A stretch of 52,800 bases of DNA. It comes from Candidatus Fibrimonadaceae bacterium. GTDB lineage: Bacteria; Fibrobacterota; Fibrobacteria; Fibrobacterales; Fibrobacteraceae. A program made the position numbers and the translations under genes. The DNA is taken from assembly GCA_031281345.1 (NCBI GenBank), contig JAITFN010000054.1:1-52800 (forward strand), read 5' to 3'. This document shows positions 44,366 to 52,731 of this stretch, piece after piece; positions within the stretch are counted from its first letter, which is position 1; each line of letters opens with the position of its first letter. Below the pieces are notes generated by a model that did no database searches, was not told the origin of the DNA, and saw nothing but the letters and a program-made list of their open reading frames with translations.

Positions 44366-45047
44366 TGAACTTATACCCAAATCCGGCACGGCTGGATATC
44401 AGTGAACCTTTTGCGCCTAGTTTTTTGCGCAAGCGAGTTATATGCACATCTACCGTTCTCTCTGTTATATAAATGGTATCTTTCCAAACTTGGCTTATAA
44501 TATTTTGGCGGGAATATACCCGCGTTGGGTTTTGCGCAAGGAGCGCAAGAATTTCAAATTCAGTTTTTGTCAGCGGAATAACCTCATTTTTGATTTTCGC
44601 TTCTTTAGACTGAAAATTTATTTGCAAATCGTCAATGGTGAGCAAAGCTATTTCTGCTTCTTTTGCATTTTCTATTTGCCGTTTTAAAACAGCCTTGACA
44701 CGGGCAGAAACTTCTTTCAACGAAAATGGCTTGGAAATATAATCGTCTGCGCCAACCGAAAATCCCGTGAGCATATCGTTCTCGGTATCTTTTGCGGTTA
44801 AAAATATAATGTTTATATTATTGCCATCTTTGCGCAATTTCTCTGCCATTTGGTAACCAGACATACCGCCCATCATAACATCTAATAAAATCAAGCAATG
44901 CTCAGGAGATAATTTTTTAAGGGCTTCTTCGGCGGAATGCACGGCATCCACTTCGTAGCCCTCGTGCTTAAGGTTGAAGGATAGAATTTCGCATATATCA
45001 CGGTCATCATCCACAACCAAAATTTTCTTTTTCTGAGCGTGTTCCAT
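44355..45047 (-). CDS. phoB: Phosphate-regulon response regulator PhoB-like
   Basis: 230 aa. The receiver domain has the acidic pocket DDD and phospho-acceptor Asp in ILLDVMMGGMSG, with Lys in YISKPFS. The C-terminal winged helix is of OmpR/PhoB type (LTKTEFEILALLAQNPTRVYSRQNII; ITERTVDVHITRLRKKLG). It should bind the 11-bp repeats before the porin and pstS. TAGATT lies 6 nt before the ATG without a Shine-Dalgarno. Confidence 0.92.
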   Translation of the reverse strand: MEHAQKKKILVVDDDRDICEILSFNLKHEGYEVDAVHSAEEALKKLSPEHCLILLDVMMGGMSGYQMAEKLRKDGNNINIIFLTAKDTENDMLTGFSVGADDYISKPFSLKEVSARVKAVLKRQIENAKEAEIALLTIDDLQINFQSKEAKIKNEVIPLTKTEFEILALLAQNPTRVYSRQNIISQVWKDTIYITERTVDVHITRLRKKLGAKGSLISSRAGFGYKFNEL

Positions 45048-45063
45048 TTGGTAAATCTAGAAA

Positions 45064-45095
45064 AGCAGGGGCATAGATTGTGATATACCCCTGCT
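45064..45095 (-). terminator. Terminator after the porin gene
   Basis: AGCAGGGG (45064-45071) pairs with CCCCTGCT (45088-45095) over a 16-nt loop. On the minus strand the stem is followed by TTTTCTAG. It lies between the porin stop and the phoB promoter, so it separates the porin from phoBR. Confidence 0.7.
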
Positions 45096-45103
45096 CGTTT
45101 TGA

Positions 45104-46573
45104 TTATTTGAAATCGTATCTGAAGTTCAATTCAAAACGATTTAAAGACCTATTGTCGCTGGAATCATACTTGCCGTTTTTGAAAACGCTGTAATCTGTT
45201 GAGAAGTTCACATATTCAAATGTGGCTTTTGCAGCAGAGGTGAAGTTGTAAGCGAGGTTTGCAAATATGAACATATTGCTTTCTGCGTTGCCATTGCTTT
45301 TGCTTTTATCATCAAGGCTCTCTGCTCCAACACCTGCTCCGGCAGAAAGGCTTGCTGGCAATTTAGCCGCAAGGCCGCCCCACCAACCGATGGACTTTAT
45401 GCCGCCGTCATCGCTGTAAGCACGTTTCTGACCAAGGCTTCCATCTCCATAGCGGCTTAGGTTTTGCCCAGTGAAAAATTCACCGGTAAGGGTTAAAATA
45501 TCTATTATGGGAAGCGACAAATCTGCGCCGAACATATAAGAAGGTTCTGGGCTTGCATAACGATTTTTATCATCTAAATTTGCAACTTCGTTTTTAGCAA
45601 AAAGACCACCAAGGCCAAGCACCAAGCTTGCTTTTTCGCCTGCCCAAGATGCTGGCAATTTCACGCCAACCCTGCCCTGGAATGCTGGAATGGTAGGAGC
45701 ATCTGCATCGGTGACGGCTTTGTCTGTGCCTTTATAAGCGGGAATGCTATCACTTCCGTCTGAACCTTTTATGGCGGCTCTGTCTGGGTCGGCTTTATCT
45801 TTATCTATGCGAGCTGTGTAGCCATAAGTGCGATCGTGCGTTGCGGCAACGGCAACTTCAACCGGGCCAATGGCTTCGGTCACGCGAATCTGCGGGCGAC
45901 GGTTGCCGATATTACCGGCACCGTTATAACTACTCGGATTCACTGAAGGTGGGTCGAGCGGAGTTACAACATCATCTGTTTGACCGAACAAAAGTGTTAA
46001 GCCTAAATCTTTGAAGCTAACCGAACCATAAGACTGACGGATACGGAATCCTGAGTTAGAGCCGCTAGTGCCGTTGAAATTGCTGTAAGAGCTATTGCCG
46101 GCAAAATCCGCTTCGAATCTTCCTTTCAAGCTCGGTTCGTCATCTTTTGAAGGACCTTCTAAATTAAAGCCGAGCCTAGTGCGAGCTATGCTGAGCGATG
46201 TTCTGCCTTGTGCATCGCCTTTTGCTCCACTCGGAGCATTTGCCGACCACAATCCATTCGTGACATCTGTTTCATAAGCGGTGTTCAATTCCAAACGTCC
46301 ATACAAAGAAATTTTTGTTCCAGCTACAGTAGCTGAAACTGTCTCTGCTGGCTTTGCAGGCGCGGCTTCCGCCACTGCTACAACCACTGGGGCTGGAGCC
46401 GGAGCTGGTGCAACCACTTGTGCTGGTGCTGGCACTGGTGCTTCAGGAGCTGCCACTGGTGCGGTTTCCGTGGTGCTGGCAGGAGCCTCTTGCGCAACCA
46501 CAATTGAAGTGCTTAACAACAAAGCAACAGCAGATAATTTTGCGAGCTTTGAAGCTTTCTTGATTTTCATCAT
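45104..46573 (-). CDS. Outer-membrane porin, likely phosphate-starvation induced
   Basis: 489 aa. A signal peptide is followed by an unusual Ala/Pro/Val-rich segment (about residues 28-80). A beta-barrel then begins at ISLYGRLELNTAYETDV and ends with the aromatic C-terminus FELNFRYDFK. No exact family is assigned. Four Pho-box-like repeats upstream and adjacency to phoBR-pst suggest that it admits phosphate across the outer membrane. AGGGG lies 6 nt before the ATG. Confidence 0.85.
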   Translation of the reverse strand: MMKIKKASKLAKLSAVALLLSTSIVVAQEAPASTTETAPVAAPEAPVPAPAQVVAPAPAPAPVVVAVAEAAPAKPAETVSATVAGTKISLYGRLELNTAYETDVTNGLWSANAPSGAKGDAQGRTSLSIARTRLGFNLEGPSKDDEPSLKGRFEADFAGNSSYSNFNGTSGSNSGFRIRQSYGSVSFKDLGLTLLFGQTDDVVTPLDPPSVNPSSYNGAGNIGNRRPQIRVTEAIGPVEVAVAATHDRTYGYTARIDKDKADPDRAAIKGSDGSDSIPAYKGTDKAVTDADAPTIPAFQGRVGVKLPASWAGEKASLVLGLGGLFAKNEVANLDDKNRYASPEPSYMFGADLSLPIIDILTLTGEFFTGQNLSRYGDGSLGQKRAYSDDGGIKSIGWWGGLAAKLPASLSAGAGVGAESLDDKSKSNGNAESNMFIFANLAYNFTSAAKATFEYVNFSTDYSVFKNGKYDSSDNRSLNRFELNFRYDFK

Positions 46574-46587
46574 AAAAATCCCCTATT

Positions 46588-46658
46588 GAATATACTTGAG
46601 TACAAACTAGAACTCTAGTGTTAAATTTTCATTAAGGGTTGGTGAAATAACGGTTAAA
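46588..46658 (-). promoter_or_regulatory. Pho-box array and -10 element of the porin gene
   Basis: On the minus strand four heptamers stand exactly 11 nt apart: TTTAACC (46652-46658), TTTCACC (46641-46647), CTTAATG (46630-46636) and TTTAACA (46619-46625). TATATT (46589-46594) is the -10 element, about 24 nt further on. They resemble the repeats before pstS. Confidence 0.7.
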
Positions 46659-47937
46659 TAAACCTGAGCATCCGGCTCTTTTCGCTTATCTCTGGCAATG
46701 AATCTATTTTTGCCAGGGCGGTTTGAACATCGCTCTCTTTTGCTTTTTCTGTTGTAACAACAATGTCAACTTTTTCTCTGTTCTTAATGTTTTTTTGCAA
46801 AATGGATTCTATGGATATTTTGTTCTCGCCCAGAATGCCTGCGATTTTTGAGAGAACGCCATAGTTGTCTTTTGTAACAAAACGGAAATAGTAACGGGTG
46901 GACGTTTCGCCAATGGGAACAAGGGTTGCGGAATTTTCTTTTTGAAACCAACCCATAGGCAGAGGCTCTATGTGCCCCGTTTCTGTGGAGCGAGCTAGAG
47001 ACACAAGGTCTGCAACAACTGCGCTCGCGGTTGGCAGCTTGCCTGCACCCGCACCTGTTTGGAGTGTTGGACCCAAATTATCGCATTGCAAATAAACAGC
47101 GTTCAGCACATACTTAACGCCTGCGAGCAAATGCTCTTGCGGAACAATGCAAGGGTGAACTCGCACATCAACGCTCTCGCCAGTTCTGTTGTACAAGCCG
47201 AGCAGCCTAACAACGCCACCAAGCTCATCAACGAATTTAATGTCTTTGGCGGTTATGTCGCTTATTCCGGTTATGTGTATTTTTTCAAAATCGACAAAAC
47301 GCCCGCTGCACAGGCTCGCGAGAATTGCGGTTTTGTGCGCGGCATCAATGCCGTCTATATCAAAAGAGGGGTTTGCCTCCGCAAAGCCAAGTTTTTGGGC
47401 ATCTTTCAAAACATCTTCAAAAGAGAGACCCTCGGCTGCCATTCTTGTTAAAATATAATTGCAAGTTCCGTTTATTATGCAGCTCAGTGAATTTATCTGG
47501 TTGCCCACCAAAGCCTCTTGCAAGGTGCGGATAATGGGAATGCCACCACCAACGGCTGCCTCAAAAAGAACGTGGCATTTTTTTTGCCCCGCGAGCGGGA
47601 AAATCTCGCTACCGTGCTTTGCTAGTAAGGCCTTGTTCGCGGTAACAACATTCTTCCCGTGCTCAATCGCTTTGGTAATCCACTTAAAGGGCAACTCGTA
47701 GCCACCGGCAAGTTCGCAGATAACGGATATGGAATCGTCTTCCAAAAGTGAATTTGCATCTGTGAAGCCTTTGTAGCCTTTTGCTTTGAAGGGTGCAAGC
47801 TCCTCTTCTGTTTTGGCAACAACGCCAGCAATTTCCAAAAGGACACCGAGCTTCGCGTGAAATTCGTCTCTTTTCTGTTCTATAATCTCAATAACACCAC
47901 CGCCAACGGTGCCAACGCCTATTATTCCTATACGCAA
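46654..47937 (-). CDS. hom: Homoserine dehydrogenase with C-terminal ACT domain
   Basis: 427 aa. The NAD(P) site is IGIIGVGTVGGGV. The catalytic region includes VVTANKALLAKHG and INGTCNYILTRM, with GFAEANPSFDIDGIDAAHK. The C-terminal ACT domain (YYFRFVTKDNYGVLSKIAGILGENKISIESILQK) suggests feedback control by threonine. It makes homoserine for threonine and methionine. The start is TTG 47937. The coding end lies next to the porin Pho-box array. It follows the lipoprotein gene by 4 nt. Confidence 0.96.
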   Translation of the reverse strand: MRIGIIGVGTVGGGVIEIIEQKRDEFHAKLGVLLEIAGVVAKTEEELAPFKAKGYKGFTDANSLLEDDSISVICELAGGYELPFKWITKAIEHGKNVVTANKALLAKHGSEIFPLAGQKKCHVLFEAAVGGGIPIIRTLQEALVGNQINSLSCIINGTCNYILTRMAAEGLSFEDVLKDAQKLGFAEANPSFDIDGIDAAHKTAILASLCSGRFVDFEKIHITGISDITAKDIKFVDELGGVVRLLGLYNRTGESVDVRVHPCIVPQEHLLAGVKYVLNAVYLQCDNLGPTLQTGAGAGKLPTASAVVADLVSLARSTETGHIEPLPMGWFQKENSATLVPIGETSTRYYFRFVTKDNYGVLSKIAGILGENKISIESILQKNIKNREKVDIVVTTEKAKESDVQTALAKIDSLPEISEKSRMLRFI

Positions 47938-47941
47938 GTTG

Positions 47942-48493
47942 CTAGTCCTCGTCGTCTTCTGGTGGTTTTTCTTTGATTAGCCTGCCGCCGCCGCCGCTCT
48001 TTGTGTTGCCGTAATAGACGTCCAGCCAGCTGTTCTTCTCCTCTTTGACAGGCTCAAGCGCGGCTTTGCGGGCTTCTTCTTCTTCCCGTTTTTGGCGGAG
48101 CGCTCCGCGGTCTTCTAATTTGCTGGGGTCTATCACCACCTTTTCGCTTGAGGATACGTAGCGTTCGTTGGATTCGTCTAGAATATCCTTGAGGCCCACC
48201 AAGCGCCCGTTTCTGTCTAAGCCTAAATCCATGTGTTTTATTGTGCTGAGGCGAATGCGATTGACGGCGTCTTTGTATTCTTGCATAACATTGGTGCCTT
48301 CCATCATATCTGCTCTTTCTTCCAATGAAACGTTTTCCATAGCTTCTTTCCAAAAGCCGGCTTGCGCCCTTTGAACAAAAGTTATCATAACATCGTTTAC
48401 TCTCTCCGGATCGGAGCTATACCTGCTAGCCCTTTTACCACCAGCGCAGGCTATAACAGAAAAAATGGCAAATAATATCAACAACCGAAACAT
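47942..48493 (-). CDS. Hypothetical lipoprotein
   Basis: 183 aa. The signal peptide MFRLLILFAIFSVIACAGG has a lipobox IAC. The mature part is charged, with a helical N-terminal half (DVMITFVQRAQAGFWKEAMENVSLEERADMM) and a Glu/Lys-rich C-terminal tail. No family is recognised. The start at 48493 is set by the signal peptide and GAGG upstream. TATATT lies at about 48529. Confidence 0.7.
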   Translation of the reverse strand: MFRLLILFAIFSVIACAGGKRASRYSSDPERVNDVMITFVQRAQAGFWKEAMENVSLEERADMMEGTNVMQEYKDAVNRIRLSTIKHMDLGLDRNGRLVGLKDILDESNERYVSSSEKVVIDPSKLEDRGALRQKREEEEARKAALEPVKEEKNSWLDVYYGNTKSGGGGRLIKEKPPEDDED

Positions 48494-48543
48494 ATCTTTA
48501 TCCTCTAATTGGTAGCAGTCATATAATAATATAGAAAATTCTC

Positions 48544-48801
48544 CTAAATTTTTGCGTAGTGTGTCCACATCCTAATGATTTTCAGTGTGCTATCGCATAT
48601 TTCATAAACAAGCCTGTGGTGAATGGTTATTCTTCTGGAATATACAGATGAATAACCTTGAAGTTTCTCGTATGGCGGTGGATTTTGGTAAGGATTGTTT
48701 CTGATTATGCCTATCAATTCCACAACTTTTGATTTCAAATTAGCAGCTTCTATTAGTTTGGCATCTTTAGTAGCTTGCTTGGTTAGCACAATGTTATACA
48801 T
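48544..48801 (-). CDS. YoeB/Txe-type mRNA interferase toxin
   Basis: 85 aa. The C-terminal half has the YoeB pattern PPPYEKLQG, YSRRITIHHRLVYEI and RMWTHY, including the basic/His residues used for ribosome-dependent mRNA cleavage. The start at 48801 overlaps the antitoxin gene by 8 nt, the usual coupling of such pairs. Confidence 0.88.
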   Translation of the reverse strand: MYNIVLTKQATKDAKLIEAANLKSKVVELIGIIRNNPYQNPPPYEKLQGYSSVYSRRITIHHRLVYEICDSTLKIIRMWTHYAKI

Positions 48802-49027
48802 CTGCCCAAACTTTTTCAAGCGGAACGCATTCAGACAAAGGAGCGTTCACTCCCTCCTTTATGCTATCCATCATTTCTGGAATAGAAGACAAATACGCCG
48901 AATCATCAAGCGTCAATTCCTTGCGGTGTTTCAAAAAAAGCACGAATTGCTGAAGCATTCCCACATTCTCTTCAGGCAGGTTTTCTATTTCAGAGAACAA
49001 TTCTCGGATTACGGCTGGATTTAGCAT
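48794..49027 (-). CDS. Antitoxin of the YoeB-type pair
   Basis: 77 aa, acidic, helical (LFSEIENLPEENVGMLQQFVLFLKHRKEL). This resembles DUF2281/VapB-like antitoxin starts rather than YefM. A TATATT at about 49040 lies 9 nt before the ATG. It overlaps the toxin start, so it is named by context. Confidence 0.75.
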   Translation of the reverse strand: MLNPAVIRELFSEIENLPEENVGMLQQFVLFLKHRKELTLDDSAYLSSIPEMMDSIKEGVNAPLSECVPLEKVWADV

Positions 49028-49076
49028 AATATTCTGAATATACAAAAAAGTATGTGGATAAACACGAACCCATTGG

Positions 49077-49250
49077 TTACAGCCCCTTAAAGTAAACATC
49101 AATAAGAGCATCTGCTGTTTTCAAAGGTCCTTCTACTGTAGATTCTTTAGAATTATTTGAATGCCCTTTTGAGCGTTCTGTCCAAACTTCATCAAAAGCT
49201 TTACGATAGGATTTAAACCTATCCGTTTCTTCTGGTGCTTGATTTTCCAT
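49077..49250 (-). CDS. Small charged protein, unknown
   Basis: 57 aa (start MENQAPEETDRFKSYRKAFDEVW). AGGAG lies 7 nt before the ATG, and the TTTACTATATT promoter element lies about 35 nt upstream at 49283-49294. Both support a real gene. No family is recognised; size and position beside a toxin-antitoxin pair would also fit a lone antitoxin. Confidence 0.5.
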   Translation of the reverse strand: MENQAPEETDRFKSYRKAFDEVWTERSKGHSNNSKESTVEGPLKTADALIDVYFKGL

Positions 49251-49303
49251 AATTCTCTCCTTTTTATTTTTAACTACTAAGTAAATATAGTAAATTATAG
49301 GAA

Positions 49304-49429
49304 AAATAAGTATGCCTGCCACTTGATAAAGTATTTATAGATGGGCTTTTTAAATAATTGCAGGCCAAATAAGTATGCCTGCTACTTGATAAAGCATTTA
49401 TAGATAGGCTTTTTAAATAGTTGCAGGCC
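49304..49429. repeat. Two tandem 63-bp repeats
   Basis: Copies at 49304-49366 and 49367-49429 agree at 59 of 63 positions; all four differences are transitions. Each copy contains GCCTGC near its start and GCAGGC near its end, which could pair. The array sits between the promoter of the 57-aa gene and the stop of the next minus-strand gene. A partial match to the core (TTTATAGATGGGC) is found at 25343-25377. Confidence 0.9.
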
Positions 49430-49432
49430 AAA

Positions 49433-49915
49433 TTAATATACAAAGCTCTCTGCCAAAGCCATAATTGCTTCTTTGCTCAAATCCCTGTAACGGAAAGCAT
49501 AATACAGATTACTACATTTTTCTTTGGTTAGAGTAAACGTTTTTTCTCGCTGCTGGGCAATCCAACTGACAATAGAGATAAAGATATAAAACGCTAATAC
49601 TTGATTAATTTCATCGTTTTTAGCACCTTCATAATGAAAAGGACATAGTTTTAAAAACCAAAAACAATACAAAGAGCACTCATTTAATTCCCCCATTTCC
49701 ATTCCGTTGTGGAAAATATGGAAATATACCCTGCGCTTTTCAACCCTCTCTATTATTTCATAAAGTATCTGTTTTGAGACATATAATTTATCGTAGCTAA
49801 TATCCAATTTTTCCGCAATGCTTTTAAGGCCATCGCAGAAAGAACTATACTTTTTTCTCATATCAGCAGAATCCAAAGATTCGAACTTTGGAAAATCAGA
49901 AGGCTTATTTGGCAT
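49433..49915 (-). CDS. Hypothetical protein
   Basis: 160 aa, without signal peptide. It is helical with a hydrophobic centre (NQVLAFYIFISIVSWIAQ) and several Cys. No family is recognised. It starts 1 nt after the stop of the 63-aa gene upstream, so the two form a unit. Confidence 0.55.
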   Translation of the reverse strand: MPNKPSDFPKFESLDSADMRKKYSSFCDGLKSIAEKLDISYDKLYVSKQILYEIIERVEKRRVYFHIFHNGMEMGELNECSLYCFWFLKLCPFHYEGAKNDEINQVLAFYIFISIVSWIAQQREKTFTLTKEKCSNLYYAFRYRDLSKEAIMALAESFVY

Positions 49916-49916
49916 A

Positions 49917-50108
49917 TTATATCCTTGATTTCAAAAAATTAATGAGTTCATTGCCATTTTCATTTTGGGAAAGGTCTGTTTTTTCTATTATGCCAAAAAA
50001 AGCTGTAGTTTTATCACGTTCAATATGATTTGTTGCAAAAGACCTGCTTTCCAAAAAGGAAAAATACGATTCTTCTGTGAAAGAGGTTTCTGATAATGCT
50101 TCTATCAT
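49917..50108 (-). CDS. Small hypothetical protein, partner of the 160-aa gene
   Basis: 63 aa, Ser/Glu-rich start (MIEALSETSFTEESYFSFLESRSF). No family recognised. The layout (small gene then a larger one, 1 nt apart) resembles toxin-antitoxin or immunity pairs, but no motif confirms this. TATATTTATACTTG just upstream may be the promoter. Confidence 0.5.
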   Translation of the reverse strand: MIEALSETSFTEESYFSFLESRSFATNHIERDKTTAFFGIIEKTDLSQNENGNELINFLKSRI

Positions 50109-50156
50109 TTAAAATCTCCAAATATAAACACAAGTATAAATATAGAAAATATACCA

Positions 50157-50191
50157 AAACAAAAAGCCCCCTTCGGGGAGATCGAAGGGGG
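50157..50191 (-). terminator. Terminator of the large repeat protein gene
   Basis: CCCCCTTCG (50167-50175) and CGAAGGGGG (50183-50191) form a 9-bp stem. On the minus strand it is followed by CTTTTTGTTTTGG. It lies 24 nt past the stop of the gene at 50215. Confidence 0.8.
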
Positions 50192-50214
50192 GCAGGGGAC
50201 TTTTTGCTGTTAGC

Positions 50215-52731
50215 TTATTTTCTAGCTAATTTTTTTGCTATAAACCTTTTGGCTGCTGGGCTTGTTGGTTCCAAGCACTCGCTGTTCTCATCATTCCAAA
50301 CATAATCGCCGTCAAGAGCTGCGCAAGCATCTTTGTCGCAAGCTCTGAGGAGGTTAGCCGAGCATACGTGGTCGTTGCGGAATATGCACCTTACGCTGAA
50401 AGGATCAGTGGAGTTCTTGTCTGTTAGAGCCAAGTAGTTGCCTGTGCAGGCTGCAATTTTGCTGTCGCCTTTGAAGCACCACTCGCCTTTCCAAGAGCCA
50501 TCGTTCGGTTTGCCATCGCAGGTTTCTTCGGATATAGCAACGTACTTGGTTTCTTTTTCGTCTAGAACACCAGCGCAGTAGCCAGCACCGAATGCATCTG
50601 AATTTGGACCTTTGCCATCACCGCAAGCACCGGCGTACACTTTGAGCTCTCCGCTCTCGTCTTGACCGCAGTACTCGTTTTTCCACTCGCCATCGTTCGG
50701 TTTGCCGCTCTCGCCGCAGTAGCCGCCAGAAGAGACGTATCCTGTTAAGCTAACACCTTTCTCGTTTGGCTTGCTGGCACGGCAGTAGCCACCGCCGAAT
50801 GAATCTGAATTTGGACCTTTGCCATCATCGCAAGCACCTTTCTGCACGGTGGTCTCGGAGATGTCGGCAGATGGATAACCGCAATATTCTTCTTCCCATC
50901 CGTTCACGTTAAGTTGTTTATTGTCTTGGCATGTGACATCGGAGCGAACAAGTCTTGTTTTGACTAAGCCTGTTTCCTCGTCTTTGTATCCTTGGCAATA
51001 TCCGTATTTCCAGCCATCTTCGTTTGGTCCTTTGTCATCATCGCAAATACCGGTCTGCACGGAGTAAGAGTCTTCCTTGGCATCTGCGTAGCCGCAGTAT
51101 TCGCCCTTCCAGCCGCTTTCGGTGCCTGTTTTCTCGTTGGTTGTTTTGTAGGTTTTCTTCTCGCCTTTGCCGGTGGCGCATTTTTCGCTTGCCGGTGCGT
51201 ATTTGGTTATGCCTTTTCTATTGGATTGGCAGAACCCAAAACCAGCGTCGGCATCGTATGCTTCTTCTTTAGGTCCGAGAGTCAAGTCATCGCACAAGTC
51301 AGGGTATGCCTGCTTGTTGTCCGATACTTTTCCGTTGGTCACGATAAATCCGCAATACTCGTTTTTCCAAGAGCCTTCATTGGGCCTGTTTTTGCCAACG
51401 ACGTTGCTGGGGCATACATCTTGTACGTTCAAGGTGGTGGTGGTTCTTTTGCCATCTATGTAATTTTGCAAAGTTACACCGCAATAGGAATGGTCAAAGG
51501 CTTTTTCATTAGGACCGATGACAACAACACCGGAGGAAGCAACTGCGTATTCCGGAGTCATACGGAATTTTTCCTTGAGGAGGCCTGTGCCGTAATCATC
51601 GCAGGCTGCGGTTGCTATGAATTTTCCAGCTGGGTCAATTCCGCCTTGCACGGATTTGACAAGGGCGTTTTTGTCTTTGAAACCGCAATACTGCCTTTTC
51701 CAGCTGCCCTCGTTGAGCGCATTGGCAGAAGTTTTGGCAGCATTGATGCCACCGCAGTATTCAGTGGAAGGATAAGCCCACAATCTCTGCTTGTCGTTTG
51801 CGTCAAAATAGGGGAAATATCTGCAATATTCATCTTTCCATTTGCTCTCATAGTATAAGCAGTTGGTAGCAGCGCCATCATTGGTCAGCTTGCCCTTGGA
51901 GTCGTAGATTGGGGCTGGGTTTGGAACTCCATCGGCAAAAGCAAGGCAGTTCGAAATGGTGACTGCGCAGGTGCCGGCGGGTGCTGTCCCTCCTGTCCAT
52001 GTGCCGCCGAGAGTTTTGCAGGTAGCTTCAGTTCTAGTAATACCATCAAAAGTACCAACAACGTCTAGCGTGTCTTTGTTGAGATACATTGGAGTGAAGG
52101 GGTCAGCAGCACTTGGGTTTTTTATATCGTTGCCGCAAAGGGGAAGCACCTTCTCGAGTTTCTTTTCGGCATCGGCTTTGCTTGCGTAGCCGCAGTATTG
52201 AATGCTTTTGTTGTATGTGTCTTTGCCGCATTTTTTGATTTCTGCGCCAGTACCGACTTTGCCATCCTCTTTACAATAGGATTTGCTTGGGTCGAAAATT
52301 GTGCCACCGCACAAGCTGATTGGCTTGCTCAAGCCGCAGACTATTGTTGCCTGATTTTCGTTTCTGGGGTAGGATGTGACGTCGCAGCCGTCCAAGAAGC
52401 CCTGGGAAACGCCACCGCATAGGATTTCGTAGCCACCCTTGGATTGGCTGAAAGTGCTGCCTAGCTGGCAGTAAGAGCCTTGAGCACCTTGAGAGCCGGC
52501 AGGGCCTTGGGCACCTTGAGTTCCTTCGTCGCTTTGTTTTAAAGTACCGACCTGTCTGTTTTTGCCATCTTTGCCGCACATAACATTCCAGCCTTCATCG
52601 CTGTCTTCAACCCAGCAGTTTCCACCTTCTGGACCCTTGCTGCCATCGCCGGAACAAGAAATTGTTGATACCAAGGCAAATATCAGTATGTTGATGGTTG
52701 CCGCCAATAGAAGAACTCTGTTTAACCTCAT
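50215..52731 (-). CDS. Large Cys/Trp-repeat surface lipoprotein-like protein with collagen-like segment
   Basis: 838 aa. The N-terminal hydrophobic signal ends at Cys26 (TISC), a possible though weak lipobox. Residues 70-85 are collagen-like Gly-x-x triplets. The rest is a tandem array of Cys-rich units. At least eight share Trp-x3-(Tyr/Trp)-Cys (SWKRQYCGF, SWKNEYCGF, GWKGEYCGY, EWKNEYCGQ and others), alternating with CDDGKGPNxDxFGxGYC blocks. No catalytic motif is seen. It is probably exposed at the cell surface and disulfide-rich. GGGAGAG precedes the ATG. No family name can be given. Confidence 0.8.
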   Translation of the reverse strand: MRLNRVLLLAATINILIFALVSTISCSGDGSKGPEGGNCWVEDSDEGWNVMCGKDGKNRQVGTLKQSDEGTQGAQGPAGSQGAQGSYCQLGSTFSQSKGGYEILCGGVSQGFLDGCDVTSYPRNENQATIVCGLSKPISLCGGTIFDPSKSYCKEDGKVGTGAEIKKCGKDTYNKSIQYCGYASKADAEKKLEKVLPLCGNDIKNPSAADPFTPMYLNKDTLDVVGTFDGITRTEATCKTLGGTWTGGTAPAGTCAVTISNCLAFADGVPNPAPIYDSKGKLTNDGAATNCLYYESKWKDEYCRYFPYFDANDKQRLWAYPSTEYCGGINAAKTSANALNEGSWKRQYCGFKDKNALVKSVQGGIDPAGKFIATAACDDYGTGLLKEKFRMTPEYAVASSGVVVIGPNEKAFDHSYCGVTLQNYIDGKRTTTTLNVQDVCPSNVVGKNRPNEGSWKNEYCGFIVTNGKVSDNKQAYPDLCDDLTLGPKEEAYDADAGFGFCQSNRKGITKYAPASEKCATGKGEKKTYKTTNEKTGTESGWKGEYCGYADAKEDSYSVQTGICDDDKGPNEDGWKYGYCQGYKDEETGLVKTRLVRSDVTCQDNKQLNVNGWEEEYCGYPSADISETTVQKGACDDGKGPNSDSFGGGYCRASKPNEKGVSLTGYVSSGGYCGESGKPNDGEWKNEYCGQDESGELKVYAGACGDGKGPNSDAFGAGYCAGVLDEKETKYVAISEETCDGKPNDGSWKGEWCFKGDSKIAACTGNYLALTDKNSTDPFSVRCIFRNDHVCSANLLRACDKDACAALDGDYVWNDENSECLEPTSPAAKRFIAKKLARK

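Noticed and set aside
46281-46589. Ala/Gly/Thr-rich open frame opposite the porin start
   Set aside because: It is a shadow of the Ala/Pro-rich linker of the porin.
49304-49429. CRISPR array
   Set aside because: Only two contiguous 63-bp copies without spacers and no cas genes.
50992-51858. 288-codon open frame antisense to the repeat protein
   Set aside because: It is produced by the repetitive, Cys-rich codons of the minus-strand gene; it mirrors the repeats and has no promoter or ribosome site.
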